Part shown: in pieces, positions 8,726-17,710 of the stretch
Layout of the letters: the number at the start of each line of letters is the position of its first letter
Numbering within the stretch: the stretch's first letter is position 1
From: Granulimonas faecalis
Lineage (GTDB): Bacteria > Actinomycetota > Coriobacteriia > Coriobacteriales > Atopobiaceae
Length of the DNA stretch: 64,000 nt
Direction of reading: 5' to 3'
Assembly (NCBI RefSeq): GCF_022834715.1
Contig: NZ_BQKC01000001.1
Location: forward strand, 1,896,501 to 1,960,500
Made by a program: the position numbers and the translations under genes
The notes under the pieces: model-generated
Seen by the model: the letters and a program-made list of their open reading frames with translations, nothing else
The model's database searches: none
Told to the model about the DNA's origin: nothing

Positions 8726-11170
8726 CTAAACGTGCCAGATGTCTTCAGCGTACTCGCGGATGGTTCTGTCTGAGCTGAAGAAACCGGAGTTCGCAGTATT
8801 TGCAAGCGCCATCCGGTTCCAGCGGCGGCGGTCGCCGTAGACCTCGCCCAGGTGCTCCCACGCCGAGACGTAGGGGCGGAAGTCCTTGAGGACGAAGTCG
8901 GCGTCGTTCTGATGCATGAGGCCGTCGTGGATGAGGCTGAAGTCGCCGGACAGGCGGGCGAAGGTGCCGTCCACGAGCTCGTCGACCACGCGGCCGAGGC
9001 GGTCGCGGTCGCGGTTGTACTCGTCCCAGGCGAAGTAGTCGCCGCGGGACTTGTAGCCCTCGACGTCGGCCACCTCGAGGCCGAAGATCTCGATGTTCTC
9101 ACGGCCGGCCAGCTGGGCGATCTCGACGTTGGCACCGTCGAGGGTGCCCAGGGTGATGGCGCCGTTGGCCATGAGCTTCATGTTGGACGTGCCGGAGGCC
9201 TCCATGCCGGCGGTGGAGATCTGCTCGGAGATCTCGGCGGCCGGGTAGATGAGCTCGGCGTTGCCCACGGAGAAGTTGGGGATGAAAGCTACTTTGATCA
9301 TCTCGTTGGCACGGGGGTCGTTGTTGACCACGTCGGCCACAGAGTTGATGAGGCGGATGACCTCCTTGGCGTAGGTGTAGCTCTGGGCGGCCTTGCCCGA
9401 GAAGATGAAGGAGGTCGGGCGGGGGCGGTAGGAGGGGTCGGCGACGATGCGGTTGTAGACGTCCATCACCTTGAAGATGTTGAGCAGCTGGCGCTTGTAG
9501 GCGTGGAAGCGCTTCACCTGGACGTCGAAGACGCTGTCGCAGTCGAGCTCCACGCCGGTCTGCTCACGCACGTACCGGGCCAGGCGCTCCTTGTTGAGGC
9601 GCTTGGAGTCGGCCATGGCGTCGAGGAACACCGGGTCGGCTGAGAAGGCCTCGAGGCGCTTGAGCTCGCTGGCGTCATCGAGCCAGCCGTCGCCGATGGC
9701 GTCGGTGATGAGCCGCGAGTAGCTGGGATTGGCGTTGCCGAGGAAGCGGCGGAACGAGATGCCGTTGGTCTTGTTGTTGAACTTCTCGGGCGTGAGCTCG
9801 TAGAAGTCCTTGAGGACCTCGCGCTCCAGGATGTCGGTGTGGATCTTGGCCACGCCGTTCACGGAGTGGGAGCAGATGATGGACAGGTTGGCCATGCGGA
9901 CCTGGCCGTCCCAGAGGATGGCGGTGTCGCGCAGCAGGTCCATGCGGTCGCCGTGCTCGACCATGAAGTCCTCGCGGTAGCGGCGGTCGATCTCCTCGAT
10001 CCACATGTAGATGCGGGGCAGGAGGCGGCGGAAGACGTCGATGGGCCACTTCTCCAGGGCCTCGGGCAGCACCGTGTGGTTGGTGTAGCTGATGGAGCGG
10101 GTGACGATGCCCCACGCGGTGTCGTAGTCCAGGCCCTCCTCGTCCACGAGCACGCGGAGGAGCTCGGCTCCGCACATGGCCGGGTGGGTGTCGTTGGTGT
10201 GGATGGCGACGGCCTCGGGGAACGCGGCCCAGTCGACGGTGCCGTCGGCGCCGGTGTGCTCGCGCTTGAAGGTGCGCATGATGGAGCCGATACCCGCTGC
10301 CACGAACAGGTACTCCTGCTTGAGGCGCAGGATGCGGCCGTGCTCGCCGGCGTCGTTGGGGTAGAGGATCGTGGAGATGGCCTCGACGTCCGTGCGGAAC
10401 TTGGAGGCGTCGGCGTAGGCGCCCTCGTTGAAGGCGTCGAGGTCGAAGCGCTCCTCCACGGGCTCGGCTGCCCACACACGCAGCTTGTTGACGGTGTTGC
10501 CGCCGTAACCCACCACGGGGATGTCGTAGGGCACGGCGTTGACGGTCTCGCCGCCCTCCAGGGTGAACCAGTAGCGACCGTCCTCCTCGTGGCGTACCAC
10601 CTCACCGCCAAAGGTCACCGGCACGGCGGACTCGGGGCGACGCACCTCCCAGGGGTAGCCCTTGGCCAGCCAGTTGTCGGTCTCCTCCACCTGGCGGCCG
10701 TCCTTGATGACCTGGCGGAACAGGCCGTAGCGGTAACGCATGCCGTTGCCGTAGCCGGCGATGCCCTCGTGGGCCATGGAGTCGAGGAAGCACGCGGCCA
10801 GGCGGCCGAGGCCGCCGTTGCCGAGGCCGGGGTCGACCTCGCAGGAGGAGACGGCCTCGAGGCTCGTGCCCATCTCGGCGAGACCCTCGCTCACGGTGTC
10901 GAGGATGCCGAGGTTGAGCAGGTAGTTCTCGAGGAGGGGGCCGATGAGGAACTCGAGGGAGAAGTAGAAGACGCGCTTCTTGCGCTGAGCCTCGATGGCG
11001 TTGTCGTTGCGCACGTGGATGGCGCGGGCGCGGAAGGCGACGAGCTTGCAGAGGGCGGCGAAGCGCTCGTGGTCGTCGGCCTCGTCGAAGCCCTTGCCCA
11101 CCTCGGACTCGACCATGCGGCGGTACTCGCGTTTGAACTGCTCGGTGTCCTTGAAGATCTCGTTTTTCAT
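8726..11170 (-). CDS. glgP: glycogen/starch phosphorylase
   Basis: 814 residues, a full-length GT35 phosphorylase releasing glucose-1-phosphate from glycogen chain ends. [17 protein letters not shown] and [13 protein letters not shown] mark the substrate and cofactor region. [19 protein letters not shown] holds the lysine that carries pyridoxal phosphate. It follows glgB by 36 bases and precedes glgC by 65 bases. The ribosome binding site is poor (GAGAGAGAG, distant). The 65-base gap to glgC has an AT-rich patch and a GC hairpin that could adjust expression, but no clear promoter. Confidence 0.95.
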   Translation of the reverse strand: MKNEIFKDTEQFKREYRRMVESEVGKGFDEADDHERFAALCKLVAFRARAIHVRNDNAIEAQRKKRVFYFSLEFLIGPLLENYLLNLGILDTVSEGLAEMGTSLEAVSSCEVDPGLGNGGLGRLAACFLDSMAHEGIAGYGNGMRYRYGLFRQVIKDGRQVEETDNWLAKGYPWEVRRPESAVPVTFGGEVVRHEEDGRYWFTLEGGETVNAVPYDIPVVGYGGNTVNKLRVWAAEPVEERFDLDAFNEGAYADASKFRTDVEAISTILYPNDAGEHGRILRLKQEYLFVAAGIGSIMRTFKREHTGADGTVDWAAFPEAVAIHTNDTHPAMCGAELLRVLVDEEGLDYDTAWGIVTRSISYTNHTVLPEALEKWPIDVFRRLLPRIYMWIEEIDRRYREDFMVEHGDRMDLLRDTAILWDGQVRMANLSIICSHSVNGVAKIHTDILEREVLKDFYELTPEKFNNKTNGISFRRFLGNANPSYSRLITDAIGDGWLDDASELKRLEAFSADPVFLDAMADSKRLNKERLARYVREQTGVELDCDSVFDVQVKRFHAYKRQLLNIFKVMDVYNRIVADPSYRPRPTSFIFSGKAAQSYTYAKEVIRLINSVADVVNNDPRANEMIKVAFIPNFSVGNAELIYPAAEISEQISTAGMEASGTSNMKLMANGAITLGTLDGANVEIAQLAGRENIEIFGLEVADVEGYKSRGDYFAWDEYNRDRDRLGRVVDELVDGTFARLSGDFSLIHDGLMHQNDADFVLKDFRPYVSAWEHLGEVYGDRRRWNRMALANTANSGFFSSDRTIREYAEDIWHV

Positions 11171-11206
11171 GTATGCGCTCTCTCTCGAAGTGGTGTGGGC
11201 TGTCCC

Positions 11207-13477
11207 CTAGCGCTTGGTGGAGCGCTTGGACGGCTTCTTGGCGGCCGTTTTCTTGACTGGAGCCTTCTTGGCGGCGGGGGCGGCCTTGGCGGCGGAGGCT
11301 GCGGCCTTCTTCACGCGGGCCTCGGCGACGGAGGCGACGGGCTCGGCCTTCTTGGCGGCCTCGGCCTTGGGCGCGGCGGCCTTGGGCGCGGGCTTGGGGG
11401 CCCCGTCCTTCTTCACGGCCGGCTTGGAGGCGGCGGGCTTCTCCGCCGCGGCCTTGGCGGGCGCCTTCTTGGCCGGAGCCTTCTTGGCGGGCGCGACCTT
11501 CTTGGGAGCGGCCTTCCTAGGCGCCGCCTTGGGCTTGGGGGCAACGTAGGACGACTTGCCGGTGCGCTTGAGCACCACGCCGGCCAGGGGCGGCACGCGC
11601 AGGACGATGGAGTCCTCGCAGCGGTCGGTGGCCGTGGGCGTGGAGACGAGGGTGCCCTCGTTGATCACGCCGGAGCCGCCGAACTCCACGGCGTCGGTGT
11701 TGAAGACCTCCACGTAGTTGCCCTCGCGCGGCACGCCGAGGCGGAACTCCTCGTGGGTGGCCGGGTCGAAGTTGATGACCACCACGCGGTCGTCCACGGG
11801 GCGGTCGCCGTGGCGCACGTAGGAGACGATGGACTGCTCGCTGTTGTCGGCGTCGATCCACTCGAAGCCGCCCTCGTCGTAGTTGTGCTGCCAGAGGCCC
11901 TTGTTGTCGCGGAAGAAGCGGTTGAGCTCGCGGACGAAGTGCTGGAACTTGCGGTGGGTGTCGTACTCGTCGGTGAGGAACCACTGGATGCCCTCGTAGT
12001 AGCGCCACTCGATGAACTGGGCGATCTCGTTGCCCATGAAGTTGAGCTTGGCGCCGGGGTGGGTCATCTGGTAGAAGGCGAGGTTGCGCAGGCCGGCGAA
12101 CTGGCGCCACCAGTCACCGGGTTGGCGCTGGATGAGGGACGCCTTGCCGTGCACGACCTCGTCGTGTGACAGCGGCAGGACGTAGTTCTCGGAGTAGGCG
12201 TACATCATCGAGAACGTGAGCAGGTTGTGGTTGCCGGGGCGGTACGGGAAGTCGGTCTTGCAGTAGTTGAGGGTGTCGTTCATCCAGCCCATGTCCCACT
12301 TGTAGTGGAAGCCCAGGCCACCCACCTCGGCGGGACGGGTCACGAGGGGCCACGCGGTGGACTCCTCGGCCATCATCATGGCGTCGGGGTGGTACTTGCC
12401 CACGGTCTCGTTGACGTGGCGCACGAAGTCGATGGCGACGAGGTCCTCCTCGGTGCCCTTCTCGTTGAACTTCTTCTGGGAGGGGTCGTCGACGCCGAAG
12501 TTCAGGTACAGCATGGAGGTCACGCCGTCCATGCGGATGCCGTCGGCGTGGTAGGCCTCGAGCCAGAACAGGGCGTTGGAGGTCAGGAAGGTGCGCACCT
12601 CGCCGCGGGCGTAGTCGAACTTGTAGGTGCCCCAGTTGGGGTGCTCCTCCTTCTCGTAGAGCTTGTGGCCGTTGAAGTGCACGAGGCCCTGGATGTCGCG
12701 GCAGAAGCCGCCGGGCACCCAGTCGAGGATGACGCCGATGTTGGCCTGGTGGCACCTGTCCACGAAGTTCATGAAGGCGCAGGGGTCGCCGTAGCGGGCG
12801 GTGGGGGCGTAGTAGCCGGTGGTCTGGTAGCCCCAGGAGCCGTCGAAGGGGTGCTCCATGACGGGCATGAGCTCGATGTGGGTGTAGCCCATGTCGGCCA
12901 CGTAGCTCACGAGCTCCTCGGAGAGCTCGTCGTAGGTGAGGTAGGAGCCGCCGCCCTCACCGGTGCCGAGGCCGTCGAGGCCGTCGTCGTGGCGCCTCCA
13001 GGAGCCCAGGTGCACCTCGTAGATGTTGAGGGGGCGCTTGAAGTGGTCCGTACGGCCGCGGCGGCCCATCCACAGGCCGTCCTTCCACACGTGGCCGGAG
13101 AGGTCGGCGAGGCGGGAGGCGGTTCCCGGGGGGCACTCGCTCCAGAAGGCGTAGGGGTCGGCCTTGTACTGCTCGGAGCCGTCGTCGCACAGGATGTAGA
13201 ACTTGTACAGCTGGCCCTCGGCGGCGCCGGGGACGAAGCCCTGCCACACGCCGCCGTTAGGGGTCTCGGTCAGGGGGTCGGCCTCGATGTTCCACTCGTT
13301 GAACTCGCCGATGACGGTGACCTTGCGGACGCCGGGGGCCCACACGGCGAAGGTGTAGCCGTCCCGGCCGTCGACGGTGGCCCTGTGGGCACCCATCTTC
13401 TCCCAGCTGCGGTTCCAGTCGCCCTTGGCCAGCAGGTAAAGGTCGTCTTTGGTGATGGTGTGTTCGGTGGCGCCCAT
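11207..13477 (-). CDS. glgB: 1,4-alpha-glucan branching enzyme with Lys/Ala/Pro-rich tail
   Basis: 756 residues. Residues ~1-645 are a complete GlgB (CBM48 plus GH13 barrel). Catalytic segments are DGIRMDGVTSMLYLNF (nucleophile Asp), MMAEESTAWP (Glu) and LPLSHDEVVHGKA (Asp). It forms alpha-1,6 branches in glycogen. Residues ~647-756 are unusual: a 110-residue low-complexity tail of about 30 Lys with Ala and Pro (AAPKKVAPAKKAPAKKAPAK-type), ending KKPSKRSTKR. It resembles histone H1-like tails and is absent from ordinary GlgB. The tail is in frame, with the glgP ATG 36 bases beyond its stop. The ATG at 13475-13477 has GGGAGGG upstream. It is the first gene of the glg operon. Confidence 0.95.
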   Translation of the reverse strand: MGATEHTITKDDLYLLAKGDWNRSWEKMGAHRATVDGRDGYTFAVWAPGVRKVTVIGEFNEWNIEADPLTETPNGGVWQGFVPGAAEGQLYKFYILCDDGSEQYKADPYAFWSECPPGTASRLADLSGHVWKDGLWMGRRGRTDHFKRPLNIYEVHLGSWRRHDDGLDGLGTGEGGGSYLTYDELSEELVSYVADMGYTHIELMPVMEHPFDGSWGYQTTGYYAPTARYGDPCAFMNFVDRCHQANIGVILDWVPGGFCRDIQGLVHFNGHKLYEKEEHPNWGTYKFDYARGEVRTFLTSNALFWLEAYHADGIRMDGVTSMLYLNFGVDDPSQKKFNEKGTEEDLVAIDFVRHVNETVGKYHPDAMMMAEESTAWPLVTRPAEVGGLGFHYKWDMGWMNDTLNYCKTDFPYRPGNHNLLTFSMMYAYSENYVLPLSHDEVVHGKASLIQRQPGDWWRQFAGLRNLAFYQMTHPGAKLNFMGNEIAQFIEWRYYEGIQWFLTDEYDTHRKFQHFVRELNRFFRDNKGLWQHNYDEGGFEWIDADNSEQSIVSYVRHGDRPVDDRVVVINFDPATHEEFRLGVPREGNYVEVFNTDAVEFGGSGVINEGTLVSTPTATDRCEDSIVLRVPPLAGVVLKRTGKSSYVAPKPKAAPRKAAPKKVAPAKKAPAKKAPAKAAAEKPAASKPAVKKDGAPKPAPKAAAPKAEAAKKAEPVASVAEARVKKAAASAAKAAPAAKKAPVKKTAAKKPSKRSTKR

Positions 13478-13579
13478 GAAGCGCCCTCCCTTCTCTGCGG
13501 CCGCGGCCCCACAGAACCCGGCCCTCCGTTCAGGCTGCTGCCCGACGCTCTTCAGGGTATTTTGCGATTACGTGAGCCT

Positions 13580-13608
13580 ACGATACCCGGTGCATCCCAC
13601 ATATACAA
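13580..13608 (-). promoter_or_regulatory. candidate glg operon promoter with a direct repeat in its spacer
   Basis: On the minus strand TTGTAT (13603-13608) and TATCGT (13580-13585) are 17 bases apart, about 100 bases before glgB. The 11-mer TGGGATGCACC fills most of the spacer (13589-13599), and an identical copy lies 83 bp upstream at 13672-13682 beside a TAATAC box. A transcription factor could bind both. The rest of the 513-base gap (13478-13990) is AT-richer leader or upstream DNA; short open frames there show no gene-like features. Confidence 0.45.
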
Positions 13609-13924
13609 GTAAAACAGCGCCGCCCACTGCGATTTTTGCCGAAATGCCCCCCAAAAACCGTTGTTTCCGCTGGTGCATCCCAGTATTACTTTTTCTTTGC
13701 AAATAGGGTCCATCGGGGCGAAACCGACGATAAACCGTTGGTGACCATCGGGGTTGACCATGGATGGGAGACATTTTTTCACACTATATCCCTTGCCTTT
13801 TCAAAGGGATTAGTTAGGTACCGAATAAAAAAGTGACCCGGGAAGGGCGTCGGCACCCCCCCCCGCCAAGGGCGATGGGGCGATGGGAAGGACCGGGCCG
13901 GGGTCGGGGCGAGCCGGAAGACGA

Positions 13925-13958
13925 GAAAAGCCCGGCCCCTCCGAGGAGGGACCGGGCT
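13925..13958 (-). terminator. rubrerythrin terminator
   Basis: The inverted repeat AGCCCGGCCCCTCC / AGGGACCGGGCT closes a small GAGG-type loop and on the minus strand is followed by TTTTC. It lies 33 bases past the rubrerythrin stop, a standard intrinsic terminator. Confidence 0.85.
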
Positions 13959-13990
13959 CGAATCCAGGGAGCGGCCTTGGGCCGGGCGCC

Positions 13991-14539
13991 TTAGTAGTTG
14001 ACGGCGCGCTGCTGGAAGTAGGACTGCGGGTGGCCGCAGACGGGGCAGACCTCGGGGGCGGTGGGGCCCACGTGCAGGTAACCGCACTTGAGGCACTGCC
14101 ACACGGTGGTGTCGCCGCGGGAGAAGACCTCGCCGTTCTCGATGCGGTCGACGAGCTTGTTGTAGCGCTCCTCGTGGGTCTTCTCGATGTCGCCGACGAG
14201 CTTGAACTTGGCGGCGATCTCGGAGAAGCCCTCCTCCTTGGCGACCTTGGCGAACTCGGCGTACATCTCGGTCCACTCGTAGTTCTCGCCGGAGGCGGCG
14301 TCCTTGAGGTTGGTCATGGTGTCGGGCACGTGACCGCCGTGAAGGTACTTGAACCAGAGCTTGGCGTGGATGGACTCGTTGCCGGAGGTCTCGGAGAAGA
14401 TGTCGCCGATCTGGACGTACCCGTCCTTGGCGGCCTGCTTGGCGTAGTAGCTGTACTTCATCGCGGCCTGGGACTCGCCGGCGAAGGCGATCTCCAGGTT
14501 CTTCTTGGTCTGGGACTCATTGAAGTCGATGGTAGGCAT
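13991..14539 (-). CDS. rbr: rubrerythrin
   Basis: 182 residues. It has an N-terminal ferritin-like di-iron four-helix domain ([17 protein letters not shown] and [16 protein letters not shown] carry iron ligands; a second helix pair follows with [10 protein letters not shown]) and a C-terminal rubredoxin-like domain with two CxxC pairs (CLKCG and CPVCG). It reduces hydrogen peroxide in the cytoplasm of anaerobes. ATG at 14537-14539 is preceded by an ideal AAGGAGGA. It stands alone between two terminator-like hairpin regions, so it is monocistronic. Confidence 0.95.
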   Translation of the reverse strand: MPTIDFNESQTKKNLEIAFAGESQAAMKYSYYAKQAAKDGYVQIGDIFSETSGNESIHAKLWFKYLHGGHVPDTMTNLKDAASGENYEWTEMYAEFAKVAKEEGFSEIAAKFKLVGDIEKTHEERYNKLVDRIENGEVFSRGDTTVWQCLKCGYLHVGPTAPEVCPVCGHPQSYFQQRAVNY

Positions 14540-14629
14540 CCTGTCCTCCTTGGATGTGACGGCCTGTGATGCGGGCGTTTGCCCAACTTTCAGAGGCTAG
14601 GATACCCAACCGCGCCGACGGGGACGGCT

Positions 14630-15505
14630 CTATCGACAACTCCACATTCCGTCCCCACGGCGACAGAACCCCTCGGCCGCAAGCTCCTCCAGAAGCTCCT
14701 CCACCAACCCGGCGGCCGGCTCCGGGCGCCCCTTGGCCGCCTCCTGCTCCCCCAGGGAGGCCACGGCGTCTTCCAGGGCGAGGCCGCCGGCCCCTACCTC
14801 CCGCGCCTCCAGAAGCAGGCGCACCAGGGCGGCGCGCTTCTGCCGCCGGGAGCCTTCGAAGGCCGACTGGCGCCCATGGGCGGCCGACCGCCGGGAGGGG
14901 TTGGGCACGGTCCTCTTGAGATGGGCCCCGTAGTCGAGGAGGGCGTAGTACCAGCCGCGGGCCCCCACCTCCGGACAGGCCTCCTCCACCAGGGGGACGA
15001 GCACCCGGTCGGGGACCTTCTCGCCGTCGGGAAAGAACTCGTGGAGAAAGACCGCCCTTACGTTGGTCTCGAGGTAGACCCCGGGGAGGTCGAAGGCGAA
15101 GGCGCGGATCCCAGCCGCCGTGGCGGGACCGATGCCGGGCAGCGAGACGAGGTCGGCCGCGTCCCGGGGCACCCGGCCGCCCCAGCGCCCGCAGATCTCG
15201 GACGCCGCCCGCTGGAGGGCCAGGGCGCGGCGGTTGTAGCCCAGCCCCTGCCACTCGGAGAGGACGTCGGCCGTCTCGGCGGCGGCCAGGGACGCCGGGT
15301 CGGGAAAGCGCGCGAGCCAGCGCTGCCAGCGCCCGTCCACCCGCGACACCTGGGTCTGCTGGAGCATGACCTCGCTCACCCACACCCCGTAGGGGTCGCG
15401 GGTGCGACGCCAGGGCAGGTCGCGCCAGTGGAGGCGCCCCTCGGCGAGCACACGGCGGCGGAACGAGTCCATCGAGGGGGGCTGCCGGTCGTCGGCGCCG
15501 GTCAC
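14630..15505 (-). CDS. MutY-like HhH-GPD DNA glycosylase without iron-sulfur cluster
   Basis: About 291 residues. WRDLPWRRTRDPYGVWVSEV followed by MLQQTQV is the MutY adenine-binding region, and LPGIGPATAAGIRAFAF is the helix-hairpin-helix. Two points differ from classical MutY. The C-terminal four-Cys 4Fe-4S loop is missing (the segment after LKRTVPNPSRRSA has no Cys). The catalytic LDGNV/VDTH position reads LETNVRAVF, so Glu replaces Asp. A subfamily with PNPxRRSA, FEGSRRQ and ETN motifs is known among bacterial and archaeal glycosylases. The probable role is removal of adenine mispaired with 8-oxoguanine. The GTG start overlaps the HAD gene stop (GTGA); ATG at 15470-15472 is the alternative. 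Confidence 0.8.
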   Translation of the reverse strand: MTGADDRQPPSMDSFRRRVLAEGRLHWRDLPWRRTRDPYGVWVSEVMLQQTQVSRVDGRWQRWLARFPDPASLAAAETADVLSEWQGLGYNRRALALQRAASEICGRWGGRVPRDAADLVSLPGIGPATAAGIRAFAFDLPGVYLETNVRAVFLHEFFPDGEKVPDRVLVPLVEEACPEVGARGWYYALLDYGAHLKRTVPNPSRRSAAHGRQSAFEGSRRQKRAALVRLLLEAREVGAGGLALEDAVASLGEQEAAKGRPEPAAGLVEELLEELAAEGFCRRGDGMWSCR

Positions 15506-16221
15506 TCCCACAGTAGCACCGGCCATCCGCGGCGCTTGGCCACCGAGCGCAGGGAGCGGCCGGGGTCCACGGCGTAGGGGTGCCGGGCGAGGGAGAGCAT
15601 CTCCTCGTCGGAATGGTGGTCGCCGAAGGCGTACTCCACCACCCAGTTGTCCGGGCCGAAGCGCCCGTCGGCCCAGCGGGTCACGGCGCGGCACTTGCCC
15701 GCACCCTCCACCACCTCGCCGTCCACGGCGCCGGTCATGTGGCCTTCCCCGTTCACGGCCATGCGGGTGGCGAGGAACGCGTCCATGCCGATATGGCGCG
15801 CGGCGGCCTGGGCGATGCCGTGGAAGGTGGCCGAGACCAGCACGCACACGCACCCGTCCTCTCGGCAGGCACGCACCTGCTCGAGGGCGGCGGGGCGGTA
15901 GAAACGCGTGAGGACGTCGTCGTGGAAGCGGCCCATGATCTCCAGGATCTGGGCCCTGGTGAGGCGGTCGAGGTCGTTCACCAGGTAGCCGCGCACGGCC
16001 GCCTGGTCGTGCGGGAGATGCAGGGTGTAGCGGGCGCCCCAGAGTATCACCTTGAGGGCCGAGAGCGGGCTGATGTAGCCGTTGAGCAGCAGGTACTTGG
16101 TGAACTGGGTGCCCGACTGGGCCGAGATGATGGTGCCGTCGTAGTCGAAGACGGCCAAGCGCGCCTTGGGCGCGACGGCCTCACCCCGTCGACTGGTGCC
16201 GCTGTCGTCAACACTGGCCAC
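15502..16221 (-). CDS. HAD-IB family phosphatase
   Basis: 239 residues, haloacid dehalogenase superfamily, subfamily IB (SerB-like). Motif I is VFDYDGTII with nucleophile Asp and acid/base Asp; motif II is VLVSATF; motif IV is YAFGDHHSDEEML. Proteins of this type dephosphorylate small phosphate monoesters such as phosphoserine or phospholipid head groups; the substrate is not predictable here. A GTG at 16219-16221, eight bases after AAGGAGAG, is chosen; the 24 residues before the conserved fold are poorly conserved, so the start is uncertain. It overlaps the downstream glycosylase gene by four bases. Confidence 0.8.
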   Translation of the reverse strand: MASVDDSGTSRRGEAVAPKARLAVFDYDGTIISAQSGTQFTKYLLLNGYISPLSALKVILWGARYTLHLPHDQAAVRGYLVNDLDRLTRAQILEIMGRFHDDVLTRFYRPAALEQVRACREDGCVCVLVSATFHGIAQAAARHIGMDAFLATRMAVNGEGHMTGAVDGEVVEGAGKCRAVTRWADGRFGPDNWVVEYAFGDHHSDEEMLSLARHPYAVDPGRSLRSVAKRRGWPVLLWE

Positions 16222-16336
16222 TGGCCGGACTCTCCTTGAAAACGTTCCCATTGCGGTGCAGATACCCCAACAGCATAGGGCCTATCAGGGGCAGGGGGAA
16301 GAAAAGCGCGAAAAGGCCGATGCGGCGGCGTTCGCA

Positions 16337-16367
16337 AGAAAAAGGACCGGAGGAAAACCTCCGGCCC
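16337..16367 (-). terminator. tRNA-Asp terminator
   Basis: GGCCGGAGG, a TTTT loop and CCTCCGGTCC are followed on the minus strand by TTTTTC, a textbook intrinsic terminator 14 bases past the tRNA 3' end. Confidence 0.9.
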
Positions 16368-16380
16368 TGCAGGTCCAACG

Positions 16381-16457
16381 TGGCGGGATGTAAGGGACTT
16401 GAACCCTCGACCTCCGACGTGACAGGCCGGCGCTCTAACCAGCTGAGCTAACACCCC
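16381..16457 (-). tRNA. tRNA-Asp (GTC)
   Basis: The minus strand folds into a standard cloverleaf of 77 bases. The acceptor GGGGTGT pairs with ACATCCC, the D-arm contains AGCTCAGCTGGTTAGAGC, the anticodon stem-loop is CCGGC-CTGTCAC-GTCGG with anticodon GTC, and the T-arm contains GGTTCAAGTC. The discriminator is G and the 3' CCA is encoded. Confidence 0.97.
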
Positions 16458-16478
16458 GTGCGCCTTGGCGCGAGCGTT

Positions 16479-16508
16479 AGTATTGCACGACTGCTGCTGG
16501 CGATGCAA
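16479..16508 (-). promoter_or_regulatory. tRNA-Asp promoter
   Basis: On the minus strand TTGCAT (16503-16508) and AATACT (16479-16484) are separated by 18 bases, placing the transcription start about 15 bases before the tRNA. Confidence 0.65.
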
Positions 16509-16543
16509 GCGTGAATCGGAACTTTTTTCCCGACGGCGGCATT

Positions 16544-16594
16544 TGGGACAGAAGTGCCCGACCATTGGGACAAAAGTGTCCGGGTGATGGGACA
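16544..16594. repeat. 22-bp-period repeat array A2
   Basis: TGGGACAGAAGTGCCC at 16544 and TGGGACAAAAGTGTCC at 16566 are 22 bp apart. A degenerate third unit (TGGGACAGG...) starts at 16588, again 22 bp on, and runs up to the stop codon of the neighbouring membrane-protein gene. The orientation is opposite to array A1. Confidence 0.9.
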
Positions 16595-16601
16595 GGGGCG
16601 C

Positions 16602-17525
16602 CTACCCCAGCGACACGGTCTCGGTCACGTCGTTGTCGAAGGAGAGAACCAGGTTGGAGCCGTCCAGCTTGGCGGACGAGACGGTGCCACTCCCCTCCAC
16701 CGGGGTGCCGTCGTCGTGGGCGAGCACCGACTCCACGGAGCCGTCGCCCATGACCCACGAGACCACGTTCCACGACCCGCCGAGGTTCTCGGGGATGAGA
16801 AAGCCGCCGTTGTAGAGCACCACGGTCACCGGCGTGCCCTGGAGCCGGAACAGCACCTGAGGGTCGCCGTCGGCGCCCTGGGTGCGCACGAAGGAGTAGC
16901 CCGCGCCGTCGTCGTCCTGGCGCACGCCGTAGGTGTAGCCGGCGTACTCGATGCCCTGGCCCTGGTCGTCCTGGGTCTGCTCCACGCGGGCGGGGGTCTG
17001 GCCCGCGTCGCCGTCGAGGGACGTGGGCACGGTGTGCAGCGCGCCGATGACCACCACGGCGAGCACGACCACCACGCAGGCTGCCGCCACGCCCAAGCCG
17101 ATGGCCACCGGCCGGCTCACGTGGGCGCCGCCATGACGGGAGGCCACGTGGGGGCGCTTGCCCCGGTTCAGGCGCGCCGACCCGCCGCGACGGAAGTTCT
17201 CGCGGGCCGCCGAGGCGGCCTCGGAGGCCGAGCCACGGTCGTGGAGCACGGCGCCCTGGCCCGAGGCGAGGGTGGAGAAGGCCCCGGTCTCGGAGGGGTC
17301 CACGCCGATGGGGCGGGGGGCGCCGTCGGGCACGGTGACGACGTCCTCGGGGCCGGAGACGGGGGGCACGTCCACGGGACCGACCGCGGCGCGGGGTACG
17401 GGGGCCTCCTCCTGCTGCCTCCGGGCGCCGAAGCGACGCGGCTCCGACGACTTCCCGGGCCTTGCGGCGTGCTTGGCGTGTCTTGGCGTACGGGACGACC
17501 CGTCGCTGTAGGGGTTGTTCGCCAT
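16602..17525 (-). CDS. single-pass membrane protein of unknown function
   Basis: 307 residues, no recognised family. Residues ~1-140 are polar, rich in Arg, Ser, Gly and Pro, and probably cytoplasmic. One transmembrane helix follows (GLGVAAACVVVVLAVVVIGA). The remaining ~145 residues form an extracytoplasmic beta-rich domain (YAGYTYGVRQDDDGAGYSF, VTVVLYNGGFLIPENLGG, ending LVLSFDNDVTETVSLG). No catalytic motif is seen. ATG at 17523-17525 has CGAGGAGACC before it. It stands alone, flanked by repeat array A2 and the terminator of the ABC operon. Confidence 0.75.
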   Translation of the reverse strand: MANNPYSDGSSRTPRHAKHAARPGKSSEPRRFGARRQQEEAPVPRAAVGPVDVPPVSGPEDVVTVPDGAPRPIGVDPSETGAFSTLASGQGAVLHDRGSASEAASAARENFRRGGSARLNRGKRPHVASRHGGAHVSRPVAIGLGVAAACVVVVLAVVVIGALHTVPTSLDGDAGQTPARVEQTQDDQGQGIEYAGYTYGVRQDDDGAGYSFVRTQGADGDPQVLFRLQGTPVTVVLYNGGFLIPENLGGSWNVVSWVMGDGSVESVLAHDDGTPVEGSGTVSSAKLDGSNLVLSFDNDVTETVSLG

Positions 17526-17640
17526 GGTCTCCTCGATGTGCGGGCCCGTGCCCGTGCCTCGGCAATGGTTACCCCAGCATCTTAGACGGTTTGGCAACCC
17601 CGGATACCCGCCCGTCACCGGTCTCGGCATCCACGAACAT

Positions 17641-17685
17641 GAAAACGGGCCCCTCTCCGCAGCAACTCCACGGAGAGGGGCCCGT
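17641..17685 (-). terminator. terminator of the FtsX-type ABC operon
   Basis: A perfect 15-bp stem (ACGGGCCCCTCTCCG and complement) with an 11-base loop, followed on the minus strand by TTTTC, 26 bases past the permease stop. Confidence 0.9.
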
Positions 17686-17710
17686 TCGGCCGAGGCGGCG
17701 ACCACGAGGG

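Noticed and set aside
13552-13782. 76-codon frame upstream of glgB
   Set aside because: No ribosome binding site, overlaps the promoter and direct repeats, and has no recognisable domain.
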